DNA of 64,000 nucleotides from Metapseudomonas boanensis (GCF_018704125.1 NZ_JAGTIS010000005.1:288578-352577); one strand, 5' to 3'. Shown: positions 26,631 to 36,224, counted from the first letter of the stretch. A program made the numbers and translations. The notes: generated by a model from the sequence alone, not told the origin.

Positions 26631-26653
26631 TTCGCGAGCAAGCTCGCTCCTAC
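26631..26653. repeat. single REP unit inside the iac operon
   Basis: TTCGCGAGCAAGCTCGCTCC plus TAC, one hairpin without partner, in the 109-bp gap between iacI and iacC. It divides the operon into HABI and CDEFG segments and could adjust their relative mRNA levels. Confidence 0.85.
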
Positions 26654-26673
26654 AGAAGTGAAGGCAGGCATCT

Positions 26674-27180
26674 TCACTTCTCAGGCACCGGCAGGTGCGC
26701 GTCGCTGTTCCAGGCCTCCACCGGACGGCTGAACAGGTTCTCGGTCTGGAAATGCGCCATGCGCCACAGCCCTTCCTCTTCGCGGAACGCCACGGTGAGG
26801 CGCGCAGCATTGAGGTGCGAGGCGCCGGAGGCGAAGGTCGAGGTCTGCAACATCACCCAGCTGCCGTGGGCAGCGCTGCCCTCCACGCGGATCAGCTCCG
26901 AGCAGAGGAAATGCACGTTGAGGGCGAAGTGCGCGGGCTCGGTCATGTAGCCGGCGAACATGGCGCGGATCGCCTCGCGGCCCTGGTAGCCACCGAAGCT
27001 CTTGGCATACTTGGCGCCCTTGCCTTCCCACACAGCATCTGCGGTGAACAGGCCGGCCAACTCCTCAAGCGGAGTGCTCGTATCCAGCGCGTCGCACAGC
27101 TCCATGTAGCGGTTCATGCAGGTGCGCACGGCGTGTTCGCTTTCCAGTTGGCGCAGGCGCTGTTCGAGGGCTTGGCTCAT
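26674..27180 (-). CDS. iacI: SnoaL/NTF2-like protein of the IAA cluster
   Basis: 168 residues with the small cone-like fold of the SnoaL_4 group: N-terminal EHAVRTCMNRYMELCDALD, then LAGLFTADAVWEGKG and GREAIRAMFAGYM, with a C-terminal strand EEGLWRMAHFQTENL. No catalytic motif is obvious. Its place between iacB and iacC and the matching size identify it as IacI, whose role in the pathway is still unsettled. The start at 27180 is 5 bp after iacB. Confidence 0.82.
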   Translation of the reverse strand: MSQALEQRLRQLESEHAVRTCMNRYMELCDALDTSTPLEELAGLFTADAVWEGKGAKYAKSFGGYQGREAIRAMFAGYMTEPAHFALNVHFLCSELIRVEGSAAHGSWVMLQTSTFASGASHLNAARLTVAFREEEGLWRMAHFQTENLFSRPVEAWNSDAHLPVPEK

Positions 27181-27185
27181 GGCGG

Positions 27186-27548
27186 TCACGCGCGCTGGAT
27201 GATTAATTCGCGGCCGGTGCGGGCCTCGATCTTGCAGTAGCGCCACAGCTTGTATGGGCTATCACCCACTGCGGTGGTACGGAACAGGTTGCAGGCGGCG
27301 TGCACGGTCTCGATGTCCGGCACATCGGCCAGCAGGTAGGTCGTCCAGGGGTAACCGGCGGACGGGCCGACCATGCTCTGGTCGTCGTCCATGTTGCCGA
27401 ACACCTTCACGCCGGGAAGGTCGTGGATGCCATTCCACATCTGGCTGAAGGCGGCCCAGACCTGGAGCTGCTCTTCTCGCGGGGCGTCGAAGAAGTTCTG
27501 GTTGATCCCCATGCAGAACAGGACGCGTAGGGCTTTTTTCTCGATCAT
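27186..27548 (-). CDS. iacB: conserved protein of the IAA cluster
   Basis: 120 residues, no recognised catalytic motif. The N-terminal ALRVLFCMGINQNFFDAP and the later YPWTTYLLADVPDIETVHAA suggest a small ferredoxin-like (dimeric barrel) fold. Position between iacA and iacI and size match IacB. The ATG at 27548 is preceded by GGTGA; frames upstream only add GTG codons. Function not known. Confidence 0.8.
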   Translation of the reverse strand: MIEKKALRVLFCMGINQNFFDAPREEQLQVWAAFSQMWNGIHDLPGVKVFGNMDDDQSMVGPSAGYPWTTYLLADVPDIETVHAACNLFRTTAVGDSPYKLWRYCKIEARTGRELIIQRA

Positions 27549-27575
27549 CACAATCACCGATCAGTCAGTTGAAAT

Positions 27576-28748
27576 TCACAGGTAGCCAGGCAGCGGCTTG
27601 TTGCCGAAGAAAATCGCGCCGGCGTTCTGGTAGGTCATGTCCCCCATGAAGGCGTGCTGCGTGATCACCAGGGTGTCGTTGACGAAGCGCGACAACGGAT
27701 TCTCGCGATACACACCGCTCATGCCGGAGAGCATCTGCGCGGTGCGCGCCACTTCGGCAGACACGCGGGTGGCGTGGGTCGAGGACAGGCGCAGCAGGTT
27801 GGTCTGCTCCACCGACACCGGGTCGCCGGCGAGCACGCTGCGCCAGGCGTCATCCATGGCCTCATAGAACCAGGCGCGGGCGGCACGCAGCTCGGCCTCG
27901 GCCTTGGCCATCTGCATCTGCGCCAGCGGACGGTCGGACAAGGCCGGGGCGCCGGTCACCGAGAAGCGCCCACTGGCCATGCCGCTGAGGAAGTCCAGCG
28001 CCGCGCGGGCCACGCCGAGGCCGACCACGGACAGCACCTGGGTGGCGAAGGACAGCGACGGGTAGCGGAACATTGGCTCATCGAGGTTGGCCGCGCCGCC
28101 ACGGACGAAGGTCCACTCCTCCGGTACCACCACGCGGTCGATCACCACGTCATGGCTGCCGGTACCGATCAGTCCGACCACATCCCAGGTTTCTTCGATG
28201 CTCACCTTCTCCCGCGGCATCACGGCTAGGCGCGGCAGGCCGAGGGTTTCGCCATTGCGCGGACTGATGCCGACACCGATCAGGGTGGCGCCCTTGCAAC
28301 CGCTGGAGAACTTCCAGCGCCCATTGACCTCCAGGCCACCGTCGACGAAGGACGCCGGCTGCGGCGGGAAGATACCGCCGGCGAACACCTCGTCCGGGCC
28401 CTTGGCGTACACCTGTTTCAGCGTGTCCAGCGGTAACGCCGCCAGGTAGACCGGACTCATGCCAAAGCTCGCCACCCAACCGGCGGAACCGTCGGCGGCG
28501 GAGATCTCCTCGATCATCTGGCAGAACTCGATCGGCGAGCGCTGGTCGCCGCCGAAACGCGTGGGTACCAGGGCGCGGTAGACACCGAGTTTTTTGAAGC
28601 GCTCGATGACGTCCTGGGAGATGTATTTCTGCCGGTCGAATTCCTCGTTCCTGGCACGCTCGCGGATATCGGCAAGCAGTGCCTGAAATCCTTCACTCGC
28701 GGTAATCGGGGCGGGTTGCTGGTAATCCAGCTCGCTTAGCGAAGACAT
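27576..28748 (-). CDS. iacA: IAA monooxygenase, acyl-CoA dehydrogenase-like flavoprotein
   Basis: 390 residues with the acyl-CoA dehydrogenase fold used by two-component flavin monooxygenases: N-terminal helical part (GVYRALVPTRFGGDQ, EISAADGSAGWV), middle barrel (WKFSSGCKGAT, WDVVGLIGTGSHDVVI) and a C-terminal helical domain. WKFSSG and GTGSHDV are typical of the HpaH/DszC/IacA group. IacA begins IAA breakdown by hydroxylating the indole ring with reduced flavin from IacG. The start at 28748 follows CTGGAGAG. Second gene of the operon. Confidence 0.9.
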   Translation of the reverse strand: MSSLSELDYQQPAPITASEGFQALLADIRERARNEEFDRQKYISQDVIERFKKLGVYRALVPTRFGGDQRSPIEFCQMIEEISAADGSAGWVASFGMSPVYLAALPLDTLKQVYAKGPDEVFAGGIFPPQPASFVDGGLEVNGRWKFSSGCKGATLIGVGISPRNGETLGLPRLAVMPREKVSIEETWDVVGLIGTGSHDVVIDRVVVPEEWTFVRGGAANLDEPMFRYPSLSFATQVLSVVGLGVARAALDFLSGMASGRFSVTGAPALSDRPLAQMQMAKAEAELRAARAWFYEAMDDAWRSVLAGDPVSVEQTNLLRLSSTHATRVSAEVARTAQMLSGMSGVYRENPLSRFVNDTLVITQHAFMGDMTYQNAGAIFFGNKPLPGYL

Positions 28749-28774
28749 GTGGCTCTCCAGGGTGGGCATGAGTT

Positions 28775-29887
28775 TTATTGTTCGAGGCGCCGCACCAGTT
28801 CACGGGCGACTGCACAGAGCAGTTCGTCCGCGCCCTTGGCGGCGATGAGTTGCAGACCGACCGGCAGCTTCGAGGGCCCTTCGAACGGGACGCTGATTGC
28901 CGGGTGGCCAGAAAGGTTGAAAGGCCGCACGAAGGCAGTCATGCCGATGGCCGCGCGGGCGTCGGCGGCTTCCGCCACCCGCGCCGGGTAGCTCGGCATG
29001 GTCGGCAAGGCGAGGATTGGGCAGCGCGCCAGAGCGGCATCCACCTCGGCGCTGAAGACTGCGCGGCAGGCTTCGGCATCACGCAGTTCGGCGTCAGTGG
29101 TATCACGCGCCGCCAGCAAGCGGGCCGCGACATCCGCGCCCACCAGGCCGGTTTCCACCAGATGACCGCAGCCTTCCCAGGTTTCACGGTTGATGATCTT
29201 CAGCCCGGCGTCATAGGCCGCCTGCATACCGGGCAACGGGGCAACATCCAGGGGGAAGCCGCTGGCTTCCAGCACCGAGTCCAGGGCGGCCTGGATTTCC
29301 GCTTCGGCCTGGACCGGCACCACGCCGATACGGACGCCATCCATGATCGGCAGCGCCTTGAAGGTCGGATCGATGATCTCCATCGCCTCGATCAGCAAGT
29401 CGATGCTGGCGGCAAACGGGCCAACGCAATCCAGCGAGGTCTGTGCCGGCATCACTCCCGCGCGGCTGACACGGCCGAAAGTCGGCTTGAGGCCGAACAC
29501 GCCACAGCAAGCGGCGGGTACCCGCACCGAACCACCGGTATCGGTACCCAAGGAGAAGTCGGCCAGGCCGGCGGCAACCGCAGCGGCCGAACCACTGGAT
29601 GAACCACCCGGGACGCGGCCCGGATAGCGCGGGTTTTCGGCGGTACCGACCCACGCATTCAACCCGGTGGTGCCGAAGGCCAGTTCATGCAGGCTGGTCT
29701 TGCCGGTAATGCGGCAACCGCTGTCGAGCAGGGCCTGTACCACATCGGCATGGCACGAGGCAGCCGGGGCATTGTCCAGCGCACGGCTGGAAGCGCGGGT
29801 GGGGTAGCCAGCGATGTCGATAGTGTCCTTCACCATCACCGTCCGGCCTTCGCCTCCCAACGCCAACTGCTCGACGACGATCGTCAT
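28775..29887 (-). CDS. iacH: amidase-signature hydrolase of the IAA cluster
   Basis: 370 residues. The Ser-cisSer-Lys triad of the amidase family is visible: Lys in MVKDTIDIAG, the serine cluster in PGGSSSGSAAAVAAG, and the nucleophile in TDTGGSVRVPA. First gene of the iac operon, 26 bp ahead of iacA. It may cleave an amide formed in the pathway or free IAA from an amide conjugate; neither is shown here. ATG 29887 is chosen over an ATG two codons upstream because AGAGGGG directly abuts the latter. Confidence 0.87.
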   Translation of the reverse strand: MTIVVEQLALGGEGRTVMVKDTIDIAGYPTRASSRALDNAPAASCHADVVQALLDSGCRITGKTSLHELAFGTTGLNAWVGTAENPRYPGRVPGGSSSGSAAAVAAGLADFSLGTDTGGSVRVPAACCGVFGLKPTFGRVSRAGVMPAQTSLDCVGPFAASIDLLIEAMEIIDPTFKALPIMDGVRIGVVPVQAEAEIQAALDSVLEASGFPLDVAPLPGMQAAYDAGLKIINRETWEGCGHLVETGLVGADVAARLLAARDTTDAELRDAEACRAVFSAEVDAALARCPILALPTMPSYPARVAEAADARAAIGMTAFVRPFNLSGHPAISVPFEGPSKLPVGLQLIAAKGADELLCAVARELVRRLEQ

Positions 29888-30639
29888 GTTCATCCCCTCT
29901 GCACACGGTGAGTCAGATCAGCCTTGCCCACCTTGAAGCGGTGGCGGCTTGCGTAAATCTAAAATCGGAATAATTACGTGAATTGTCAATTGAATTATCA
30001 CAGGAAAATGAATGTGTAGATTCGGTGCATTTTCACCCTCGAACGCACTGATTGCGTGCAGTTTGGTAACACTCAAAAACATGAATATTCACCTAAAATT
30101 TAATATTAATTACTTAATTTTCAATGCTTTAAGATTATTATGAAAATGATTATCGAATGCCTACCCAAGAAACACCGTTAAAAATCTCACCCTTGAAGCG
30201 GTCGATAATCGAACGATTTAATTGAGATTCAGCTGTATTTTTTAGAGATAAAAACGACGATTTTTAACCTCAGAAAATCTGGTTTACTGGACAGGAAAAA
30301 CGACTTTTTCCGCCTTGTCCCCACATCCCTCAGAGCGAGACATGAACAGGGTTCGAGGTCGTTTCTTGCAAGCGTTCGGCAGGCCACTCCGAACCGGGTC
30401 ACGGAGGAGGAAATGGAGCGGAAATCGTCTAGGCAACAAGACCTGAATTGCCGGATGCCCAGATCGTTCGAGCAGGTTCCTGGCATGCAACCTGCACTTT
30501 CGCTCCTCGCCGACCGGCCAGCGGACCGGCACCAGAACAACAACAAAGCGGCAATCCACTGCGCCGGCTCCGAGCATCAGGGCCAGGCGCCCTGCGGGAC
30601 CCTGCCACTTGAATGCCCTGCTACTCCTCGGAGACCGTC
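29888..30639. other. 752-bp AT-rich divergent regulatory region (iac operon / second importer)
   Basis: No gene was found; open frames here lack ribosome sites and protein character. From about 29950 to 30300 the base composition is far more AT-rich than the rest of the window. It must hold the promoters of the iac operon (leftward) and of the importer (rightward). The right third (30300-30639) is normal in GC. Confidence 0.7.
29961..29989 (-). promoter_or_regulatory. candidate iac operon promoter with overlapping IacR-type operator
   Basis: On the minus strand a consensus TTGACA (29989-29984) is followed after 17 bp by GATTTT (29966-29961), a modest -10. The -35 sits within TCAATTGA, and GTGA/TCAC ends flank it (29978-30001), giving an imperfect palindrome of the size MarR proteins bind. 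Binding by IacR is inferred. Confidence 0.4.
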
Positions 30640-31791
30640 ATGCCCCTCAAAAAAGCCTTGTCCACCCTGCTCCTCAGCGCCGCCTGCGCCACCTTCGCCC
30701 AGGCAGACGTGAAAGTCGGCGTCATCACCTCCTCCTCCGGGCCGCTCGCCCTGGTCGGGTTGCCACAGAAAAACTCGACGCCGCTGCTGCCCACCCAGGC
30801 GGGCAATCAGAAGGTGACCTACATCGCCCTCGATGACGGCAGCGACCCCACTGCTACCGTCAAGGCGCTGAAGAAGCTGATCAGCGAGGAAAACGTCGAC
30901 GCCATCATCGGCCCGAGCGGCTCACCCAATGCCATGGGCGTGATCCAGTTCGCCGCCGAGGCAGGCGTGCCGCTGCTGGCGCCGGTAGGCACCGCATCCG
31001 TGGTGCTGCCGATGAACGAGCAGAAGAAGTGGGTATTCAAGACCACCCAGAACGACGACCTGATCGCCAAGGCACTGGTCGGCAATATGGTCGCCAAGGG
31101 CGTGAAGACCCTCGGCTTCATCGGAACCGCCGACCCATACGGCGAGAACTGGGCCAAGGTGATGGGCGCGATGGCCGTGGAGCACGGCATCGAGATCGTC
31201 GCCAGCGAACGCTTCCAGCGCCAGGACACCTCCGTGACCGGGCAGAGTCTGAAAGTGCTCGCTGCAGGGCCTGACGCGGTGCTGGTAGCCGCCCCCGGCA
31301 GCGCCGCGGTGATGCCGCAGACCACCCTGTTCGACCAGGGCTACCGCGGCCAGATGTACCAGACCCACGGCGCCGCGCTCCCGGACTTCCTCAAGCTCGG
31401 CGGCAAGAAGGTCGAAGGCACTATCCTCGCTGCCAGTCTGATGCTGGTGATCGACCAGGTCCCTGACAGCCACCCGTCCAAGCAGGTCGCCGCGGACTAC
31501 ATCGCCGCCTACGAAAAGCTCAACGGCAGCAAGCCCGCCACCTTCGGCGCCAACACCTTCGATGCCGGCCTGTTGCTGCAACGCGCCATCCCTGTCGCTG
31601 CCGAGCAGGCCGCACCGGGAACCCCGGAATTCCGTGCAGCCCTGCGCGATGCCCTGGAGCAAAGCCATGAAATCGCCGCCACCCAGGGCGTCTACAACAT
31701 GACCGCCGAAGACCACAGCGGCTTCGACGAGCGCGGTCGCGAGCTGATCCAGGTGAAGAACGGCACCTGGACCCTGCTCGGCAGCAACTGA
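30640..31791 (+). CDS. second ABC importer periplasmic binding protein, LivJ type
   Basis: 383 residues with a signal peptide of about 22 residues (ends TFAQA). The mature part begins DVKVGVITSSSGPLALVG and contains DDGSDPTATVKALKKLISEENVDAIIGPSGSPN (from about residue 66), the usual type I binding-protein pattern. It is unlike the first binding protein in sequence, so ligands probably differ. The ATG at 30640 follows CGGAG; frames upstream are not protein-like. Divergent from the iac operon and leading to iacR, so IAA or an IAA conjugate is the likely ligand (inference). Confidence 0.87.
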   Translation: MPLKKALSTLLLSAACATFAQADVKVGVITSSSGPLALVGLPQKNSTPLLPTQAGNQKVTYIALDDGSDPTATVKALKKLISEENVDAIIGPSGSPNAMGVIQFAAEAGVPLLAPVGTASVVLPMNEQKKWVFKTTQNDDLIAKALVGNMVAKGVKTLGFIGTADPYGENWAKVMGAMAVEHGIEIVASERFQRQDTSVTGQSLKVLAAGPDAVLVAAPGSAAVMPQTTLFDQGYRGQMYQTHGAALPDFLKLGGKKVEGTILAASLMLVIDQVPDSHPSKQVAADYIAAYEKLNGSKPATFGANTFDAGLLLQRAIPVAAEQAAPGTPEFRAALRDALEQSHEIAATQGVYNMTAEDHSGFDERGRELIQVKNGTWTLLGSN

Positions 31792-31859
31792 TGGTCGCGC
31801 CGCGCCTGGCCACGGTCCGGCGCCGCGTGCTTTTCACCTCGCAATAAAGAGTTCCCACC

Positions 31860-32897
31860 ATGAATTTCCAGATAGCCATGCTGCTCGGCCAGGACGGCAT
31901 CACCAACGGGGCGATCTATGCCCTGCTGGCCCTGTCGCTCCTGCTGGTCTTCACCGTCACGCGGATCCTGCTGATCCCCCAGGGCGAATTCGTCACCTTC
32001 GGCGCACTGACCATGGCCAGCCTGCAGGCCGGCCAGCCCACGGCGCTGATCTGGCTCCTGCTCGGCCTGACCCTGCTGGACTGCGCCCTGGATCTAGTCG
32101 ACGCGACGCGCGCCAACCACGCCTTCCGTTTCCCCAGGCGCATTGCGCTGAAGCTCGGCTACGCCCTTGCGCTGGTCGCACTAGTCCGTACCCTGCCCCT
32201 GGCCGAGTTGCCCATGGCCGTCCAGGCCCTGCTGACCCTGGCACTGGTGGTGCCGCTCGGGCCGCAGTTGTATCGCCTGGTGTTCCAGCCGATCGCCTCG
32301 GCCAGTTCGCTGGTGCTGCTGATCGTTTCCATCGCCGTGCATGTCGCCATGGTCGGCATCGCCCTGCTGCTGTTCGGTCCGGAAGGCGCGCGCACCGCCC
32401 CCTTCTCGGAGGCAGGCCTGACCCTGGGCCCGGTGACCTTCAACAGCCAGACGCTGTGGGTGATCGCCGTGTCGCTGGCGCTGATCATCGGCCTGTTCCA
32501 GTTCTTCGAACGCAGCCTCTACGGCAAGGCGCTACGCGCCACAGCCGTGAACCGCATGGGCGCGCGCCTGATGGGCATCTCACCGACCCTGGCGGGCAAG
32601 GCTACCTTCGGCCTCGCCACCTCCATCGGTGCGCTGTCGGGCATCCTCATCGCACCGATCACCACGCTGTATTTCGACTCCGGCTTCGTCATCAGCCTCA
32701 AGGGCTTCGTCGGTGCCATCATCGGCGGCCTGGTCAGCTACCCCGCAGCGGCAGTCGGCGCCCTCGGCGTTGGGCTGATCGAAGCCTTCTCGATGTTCTG
32801 GGCCAGCACCTACAAGGAGATCATCGTCTTCACCCTGATCATCCCCGTCCTGCTCTGGCGCTCCCTCACCAGCCGTCACGTGGAGGATGATGAATGA
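31860..32897 (+). CDS. second ABC importer permease, LivH type (long form)
   Basis: 345 residues, about 40 longer than the first LivH-type permease. The extra length lies after the first membrane segments (DATRANHAFRFPRRIAL and a following hydrophobic pair). Family marks are GAIYALLALSLLLVFTVTRI at the start, IPQGEFVTFGAL, and the coupling loop ATAVNRMGARLMGISPTLAG. Its last codons overlap the next gene (4 bp). Carrier half of the putative IAA importer. Confidence 0.9.
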   Translation: MNFQIAMLLGQDGITNGAIYALLALSLLLVFTVTRILLIPQGEFVTFGALTMASLQAGQPTALIWLLLGLTLLDCALDLVDATRANHAFRFPRRIALKLGYALALVALVRTLPLAELPMAVQALLTLALVVPLGPQLYRLVFQPIASASSLVLLIVSIAVHVAMVGIALLLFGPEGARTAPFSEAGLTLGPVTFNSQTLWVIAVSLALIIGLFQFFERSLYGKALRATAVNRMGARLMGISPTLAGKATFGLATSIGALSGILIAPITTLYFDSGFVISLKGFVGAIIGGLVSYPAAAVGALGVGLIEAFSMFWASTYKEIIVFTLIIPVLLWRSLTSRHVEDDE

Positions 32898-34693
32898 AAC
32901 CGCGCTACCTGATCCTCGCCCTGGTGGCCGCGCTGGGCGTCGCCCCGCTGCTGCTGCCGCCCTTCTACGTCACCCTGCTCAACTACATCGGCCTCTATAC
33001 CCTGGTGGTGCTGGGCCTGGTTCTGCTGACTGGCGTCGGCGGCATGACCAGCTTCGGCCAGGCCGCCTTCGTCGGCCTCGGCGCCTACACCAGCGCCTTC
33101 CTCACCACGGTGCAGGAGCTGCCCACCTGGCTCGCCTGGGCCGGCGGCTCGCCCTGGCTGACCTTGCTGGTAGGCCTTGCGCTGACCGGCGCCGTCGCCC
33201 TGCTGCTTGGCGCGCTGACGCTGAAACTCTCGGGCCACTACCTGCCGCTCGGCACCATCGCCTGGGGCCTGTCGCTCTACTACCTGTTCGGCACCGTCGA
33301 ATCCCTCGGCGGGCATACCGGGGTCAGCGGCCTGCCGTCGATTTCGCTGCTGGGTTGGCAGCTGGATAAGGGCGAGAAGATCTACTACCTGATCTGGGCC
33401 GTACTGCTGCTTGCCATGCTGCTCACCCAGAACCTGCTGGATTCGCGCGAGGGCCGAGCGATCCGCGCGCTCAAGGGCGGCCAGCTGATGGCCGAGTCCA
33501 TGGGCGTGAACACCTTCCGCGCCAAGCTGGTGATCTTCGTCATCTCCGCGCTATTCGCCGCCCTCTCCGGCTGGCTCTATGCCCATACCCAGCGCTTCGT
33601 GAACCCGACGCCGTTCGGACTGCACATGGGTATCGAGTACCTGTTCATGGCCCTGATCGGTGGGGTCGGCAGCGTCTGGGGCGCCCTGCTCGGCACCGGC
33701 ATCCTCACCCTGCTCAAGCAATGGCTGCAGGACCTGTTGCCGCAACTGCTGGGCAGCGTCGGCAACTACGAGACGATCGTCTTCGGCCTGATCATCATCC
33801 TGCTCATGCAGCGCAGCCCCGGCGGCCTCTGGCCGGTCCTGACGCGCCTGGCGCCGGCCAACTGGAAGCCGCGCAAGGCGATAGCCCAGTTCGCCGATGC
33901 CGCGCAGTTGCCCTGCCGCGAGCAGCCCGCGCATGGCGAGACCTTGCTCGAAGCCCGCGACGTGACCAAGCGCTTCGGCGGTTTGGTGGCCAACAACGCA
34001 ATGAACCTGGAAGTACGCGCAGGCGAAATCCTCGCCCTGATCGGCCCCAACGGCGCTGGCAAGAGCACCCTGTTCAACCAGCTCTCCGGCGTGGACAACC
34101 CCACCAGCGGCGACGTGCTGTTCCGCGGCCAACGCATCAACGGCCTGCCCTCGCGCAGCATTGCCCGCATGGGCATGAGCCGCACCTTCCAGCATGTGAA
34201 GCTGTTGCCGGAGATGAGCGTGCTGGAGAACGTCGCCATCGGCGCCCACCTGCGCGGCCACAAGGGCGTACTGTCCGCTGCCCTGCGCCTGGACCGCCAG
34301 GAAGAGGCCGAACTGCTCAATGAGGCCCGGCGCCAGCTGGAGCGCGTCGGGCTCGGCGACTACCTGAACACGGAGGCCGGCAGCCTGGCCCTCGGCCAGC
34401 AGCGCATCCTCGAGATCGCCCGCGCGCTCTGCGCCAACCCTTGCCTGCTGTTGCTCGACGAGCCGGCCGCCGGCCTGCGCCACAAGGAGAAAGAAGCGCT
34501 CGGGCTGCTCCTCAGTCGCCTGCGCAGCGAGGGCATGGCCATCCTCCTGGTGGAGCACGACATGGACTTCGTCATGGGACTGGTGGATCGCGTAGTGGTG
34601 ATGGAGTTCGGCCAGCGCATCGCCCACGGCCTGCCAGAAGAAGTGCAGAAAGACCCGGCGGTGCTGGAAGCCTATCTCGGAGTGACTGAGTGA
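32894..34693 (+). CDS. LivM-LivG fusion: ABC permease joined to its ATPase
   Basis: 599 residues in one frame. Residues 1-315 are a LivM permease ([52 protein letters not shown]). After a linker, residues 350-599 are a LivG ATPase with Walker [10 protein letters not shown] (384-392), a drifted signature [15 protein letters not shown], Walker [12 protein letters not shown] and VEHDMDFV. In the first importer these are separate genes. The stop overlaps the next gene's ATG. A fused pair may fix subunit stoichiometry. Confidence 0.92.
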   Translation: MKPRYLILALVAALGVAPLLLPPFYVTLLNYIGLYTLVVLGLVLLTGVGGMTSFGQAAFVGLGAYTSAFLTTVQELPTWLAWAGGSPWLTLLVGLALTGAVALLLGALTLKLSGHYLPLGTIAWGLSLYYLFGTVESLGGHTGVSGLPSISLLGWQLDKGEKIYYLIWAVLLLAMLLTQNLLDSREGRAIRALKGGQLMAESMGVNTFRAKLVIFVISALFAALSGWLYAHTQRFVNPTPFGLHMGIEYLFMALIGGVGSVWGALLGTGILTLLKQWLQDLLPQLLGSVGNYETIVFGLIIILLMQRSPGGLWPVLTRLAPANWKPRKAIAQFADAAQLPCREQPAHGETLLEARDVTKRFGGLVANNAMNLEVRAGEILALIGPNGAGKSTLFNQLSGVDNPTSGDVLFRGQRINGLPSRSIARMGMSRTFQHVKLLPEMSVLENVAIGAHLRGHKGVLSAALRLDRQEEAELLNEARRQLERVGLGDYLNTEAGSLALGQQRILEIARALCANPCLLLLDEPAAGLRHKEKEALGLLLSRLRSEGMAILLVEHDMDFVMGLVDRVVVMEFGQRIAHGLPEEVQKDPAVLEAYLGVTE

Positions 34694-35484
34694 TGAACAT
34701 GCAGGTGCAATCCCCGGCACAGACCGGCAACACAGTGAGCAACGCCGTGCTTGAGGTCAGCGACCTCTGTGTCACCTACGGCAAGGTCGAGGCCTTGTCC
34801 AACGCCAACCTGCGGGTGGGCCAAGGGCAGATCGTCACCGTGATCGGCCCCAATGGTGCCGGCAAGACTACCCTGCTCTCGGCCATCATGGGCGTGCTCG
34901 GCTCGCGCGGCCGGGTGGCCTTCGACGGCAGCCTGGAGGCCGTTCCGGAAGTCGAGGTGATGGTCTCTCGCGGGCTCGGCCTGGTACCGGAAAAACGCGA
35001 GCTGTTCGGCAGCATGAGCGTCGCCGACAACCTGCTGCTCGGCGCCTTCCAGCGCCACCGCAGCGGCAAGCGCGACTACGCCGCCACCCAGGCCGAGGTG
35101 TACGAACTGTTCCCGCGTTTGTGGGAGCGCCGCGACCAGCTTGCCGCCACCCTCTCCGGCGGCGAGCGGCAGATGCTCGCCGTGGGCCGCGCGCTGATGG
35201 CCAAGCCCAAGCTGCTGATGCTGGATGAACCGAGCCTCGGCCTGGCGCCGCTGATCACCCGCGAAATCTTCCGCATCATCACCACCCTTCGCCAGCACGG
35301 TGTGTCGATCCTGCTGGTGGAGCAGAACGCCCGCGCGGCCCTGCGCGTAGCGGACTATGCCTATGTGCTGGAAACCGGGCAAATCGCCATGCAGGGCCCC
35401 GCCGCCCAACTGGCGGACGACCCTCGGGTGATCGAGGCCTACCTGGGCCTGGCCAGCAAACACCAGGAAATGCTTGCCGGCTGA
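34693..35484 (+). CDS. second ABC importer ATPase, LivF type
   Basis: 263 residues. An N-terminal extension of about 18 residues precedes the usual [16 protein letters not shown]. Walker A is GPNGAGKTT, signature LSGGERQML, Walker [14 protein letters not shown], with VEQNARAAL as the His-loop equivalent region, normal for LivF. The ATG at 34693 overlaps the stop of the fusion gene by one base (TGATG). A stem GGCCCGGCC/GGCCGGGCC (35492-35513) follows. Confidence 0.92.
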   Translation: MNMQVQSPAQTGNTVSNAVLEVSDLCVTYGKVEALSNANLRVGQGQIVTVIGPNGAGKTTLLSAIMGVLGSRGRVAFDGSLEAVPEVEVMVSRGLGLVPEKRELFGSMSVADNLLLGAFQRHRSGKRDYAATQAEVYELFPRLWERRDQLAATLSGGERQMLAVGRALMAKPKLLMLDEPSLGLAPLITREIFRIITTLRQHGVSILLVEQNARAALRVADYAYVLETGQIAMQGPAAQLADDPRVIEAYLGLASKHQEMLAG

Positions 35485-35609
35485 TCGCTCCCGGCCCGGC
35501 CGCGAGGCCGGGCCACCCGCAGGGACCGACCAAGGCCAAGTCGAGGCCACTTGGCTGTCGACAGGCTCGACGCAACCCCCTATAACTCTCCCCCTGTCAG
35601 CAGGAACCT

Positions 35610-35627
35610 ATGCCCCCTTTCGCATGA
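35610..35627 (+). other. five-codon upstream frame whose stop overlaps the iacR start
   Basis: AGGAA at 35602 precedes ATG at 35610 (Met-Pro-Pro-Phe-Ala), and its TGA at 35625 overlaps the iacR ATG at 35624 as ATGA. The only good ribosome site belongs to the mini-frame, so iacR may depend on translational coupling. Confidence 0.35.
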
Positions 35628-36100
35628 GCACCCCGAAGAAGCGCCTCAACCGTTACAACCCCGCCAGTGACGACTTCAAGAAAGAAGAATTCCCCTTCTA
35701 CTGGATCGCCCGCGTCTACGGCCGCTACAACATGGCCATGGAAAAGTCGCTGAAGAAGATCGACCTGGACATCCCGCGCTGGCGCATCCTGTTCATTCTC
35801 AAGGAGAACGGTGAATCGAGCATCTCGGAAATCTCCGAACACGCCATCGCCAAGCTCTCCACCGTCACCAAGATCGTCTACCGCATGAAAGAAGATGGTT
35901 TGGTGGACACCAAGCCGTGTGCGAATGATGGTCGGGTGACCCAGGTATCGATCACCGAGAAAGGCCTGCACATGGTGGAAGAAATCCAGGTCAACACTGC
36001 GCATATCTTCACCAATAGCTTCAGGGACCTCACCGGAGCCCAGATCGCCAAGCTCAACGCCACGCTGGAAAAGATCTTCGAGAACCTGCCCGAAGACTGA
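35624..36100 (+). CDS. iacR: MarR-family repressor of the IAA genes
   Basis: 158 residues, all helical, with the winged-helix core FILKENGESSISEISEHAIAKLSTVTKIVYRMKEDGLV (residues 50-87; recognition helix around LSTVTKIVYRM) and wing NDGRVTQVSIT. Size and position next to iac genes match IacR, which represses iac operons until an IAA-derived inducer binds. The ATG at 35624 was chosen because the upstream frame has no protein character; its own ribosome site is poor. Confidence 0.83.
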   Translation: MSTPKKRLNRYNPASDDFKKEEFPFYWIARVYGRYNMAMEKSLKKIDLDIPRWRILFILKENGESSISEISEHAIAKLSTVTKIVYRMKEDGLVDTKPCANDGRVTQVSITEKGLHMVEEIQVNTAHIFTNSFRDLTGAQIAKLNATLEKIFENLPED

Positions 36101-36224
36101 CCGGGCAGACTACGCCAGGCGCCCGACCTTCCCTTGCCCACGACCGCCAGCGGCTGCTAGCCTTTCGGCCTTCTGCCGGCCGGTCGCTGCCCCGTTCCGG
36201 CCCAGCCATGGAAGCACTGGACCG

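Noticed and set aside
30147..30165. GAAAATGATTATCG as a Fur box
   Set aside because: Only about 12 of 19 positions fit, the right half is missing, and no iron gene is adjacent.
30229..30546. A 105-codon frame upstream of the second importer
   Set aside because: No ribosome site, Cys/Arg/Ser-rich random composition, and it spans the AT/GC boundary.
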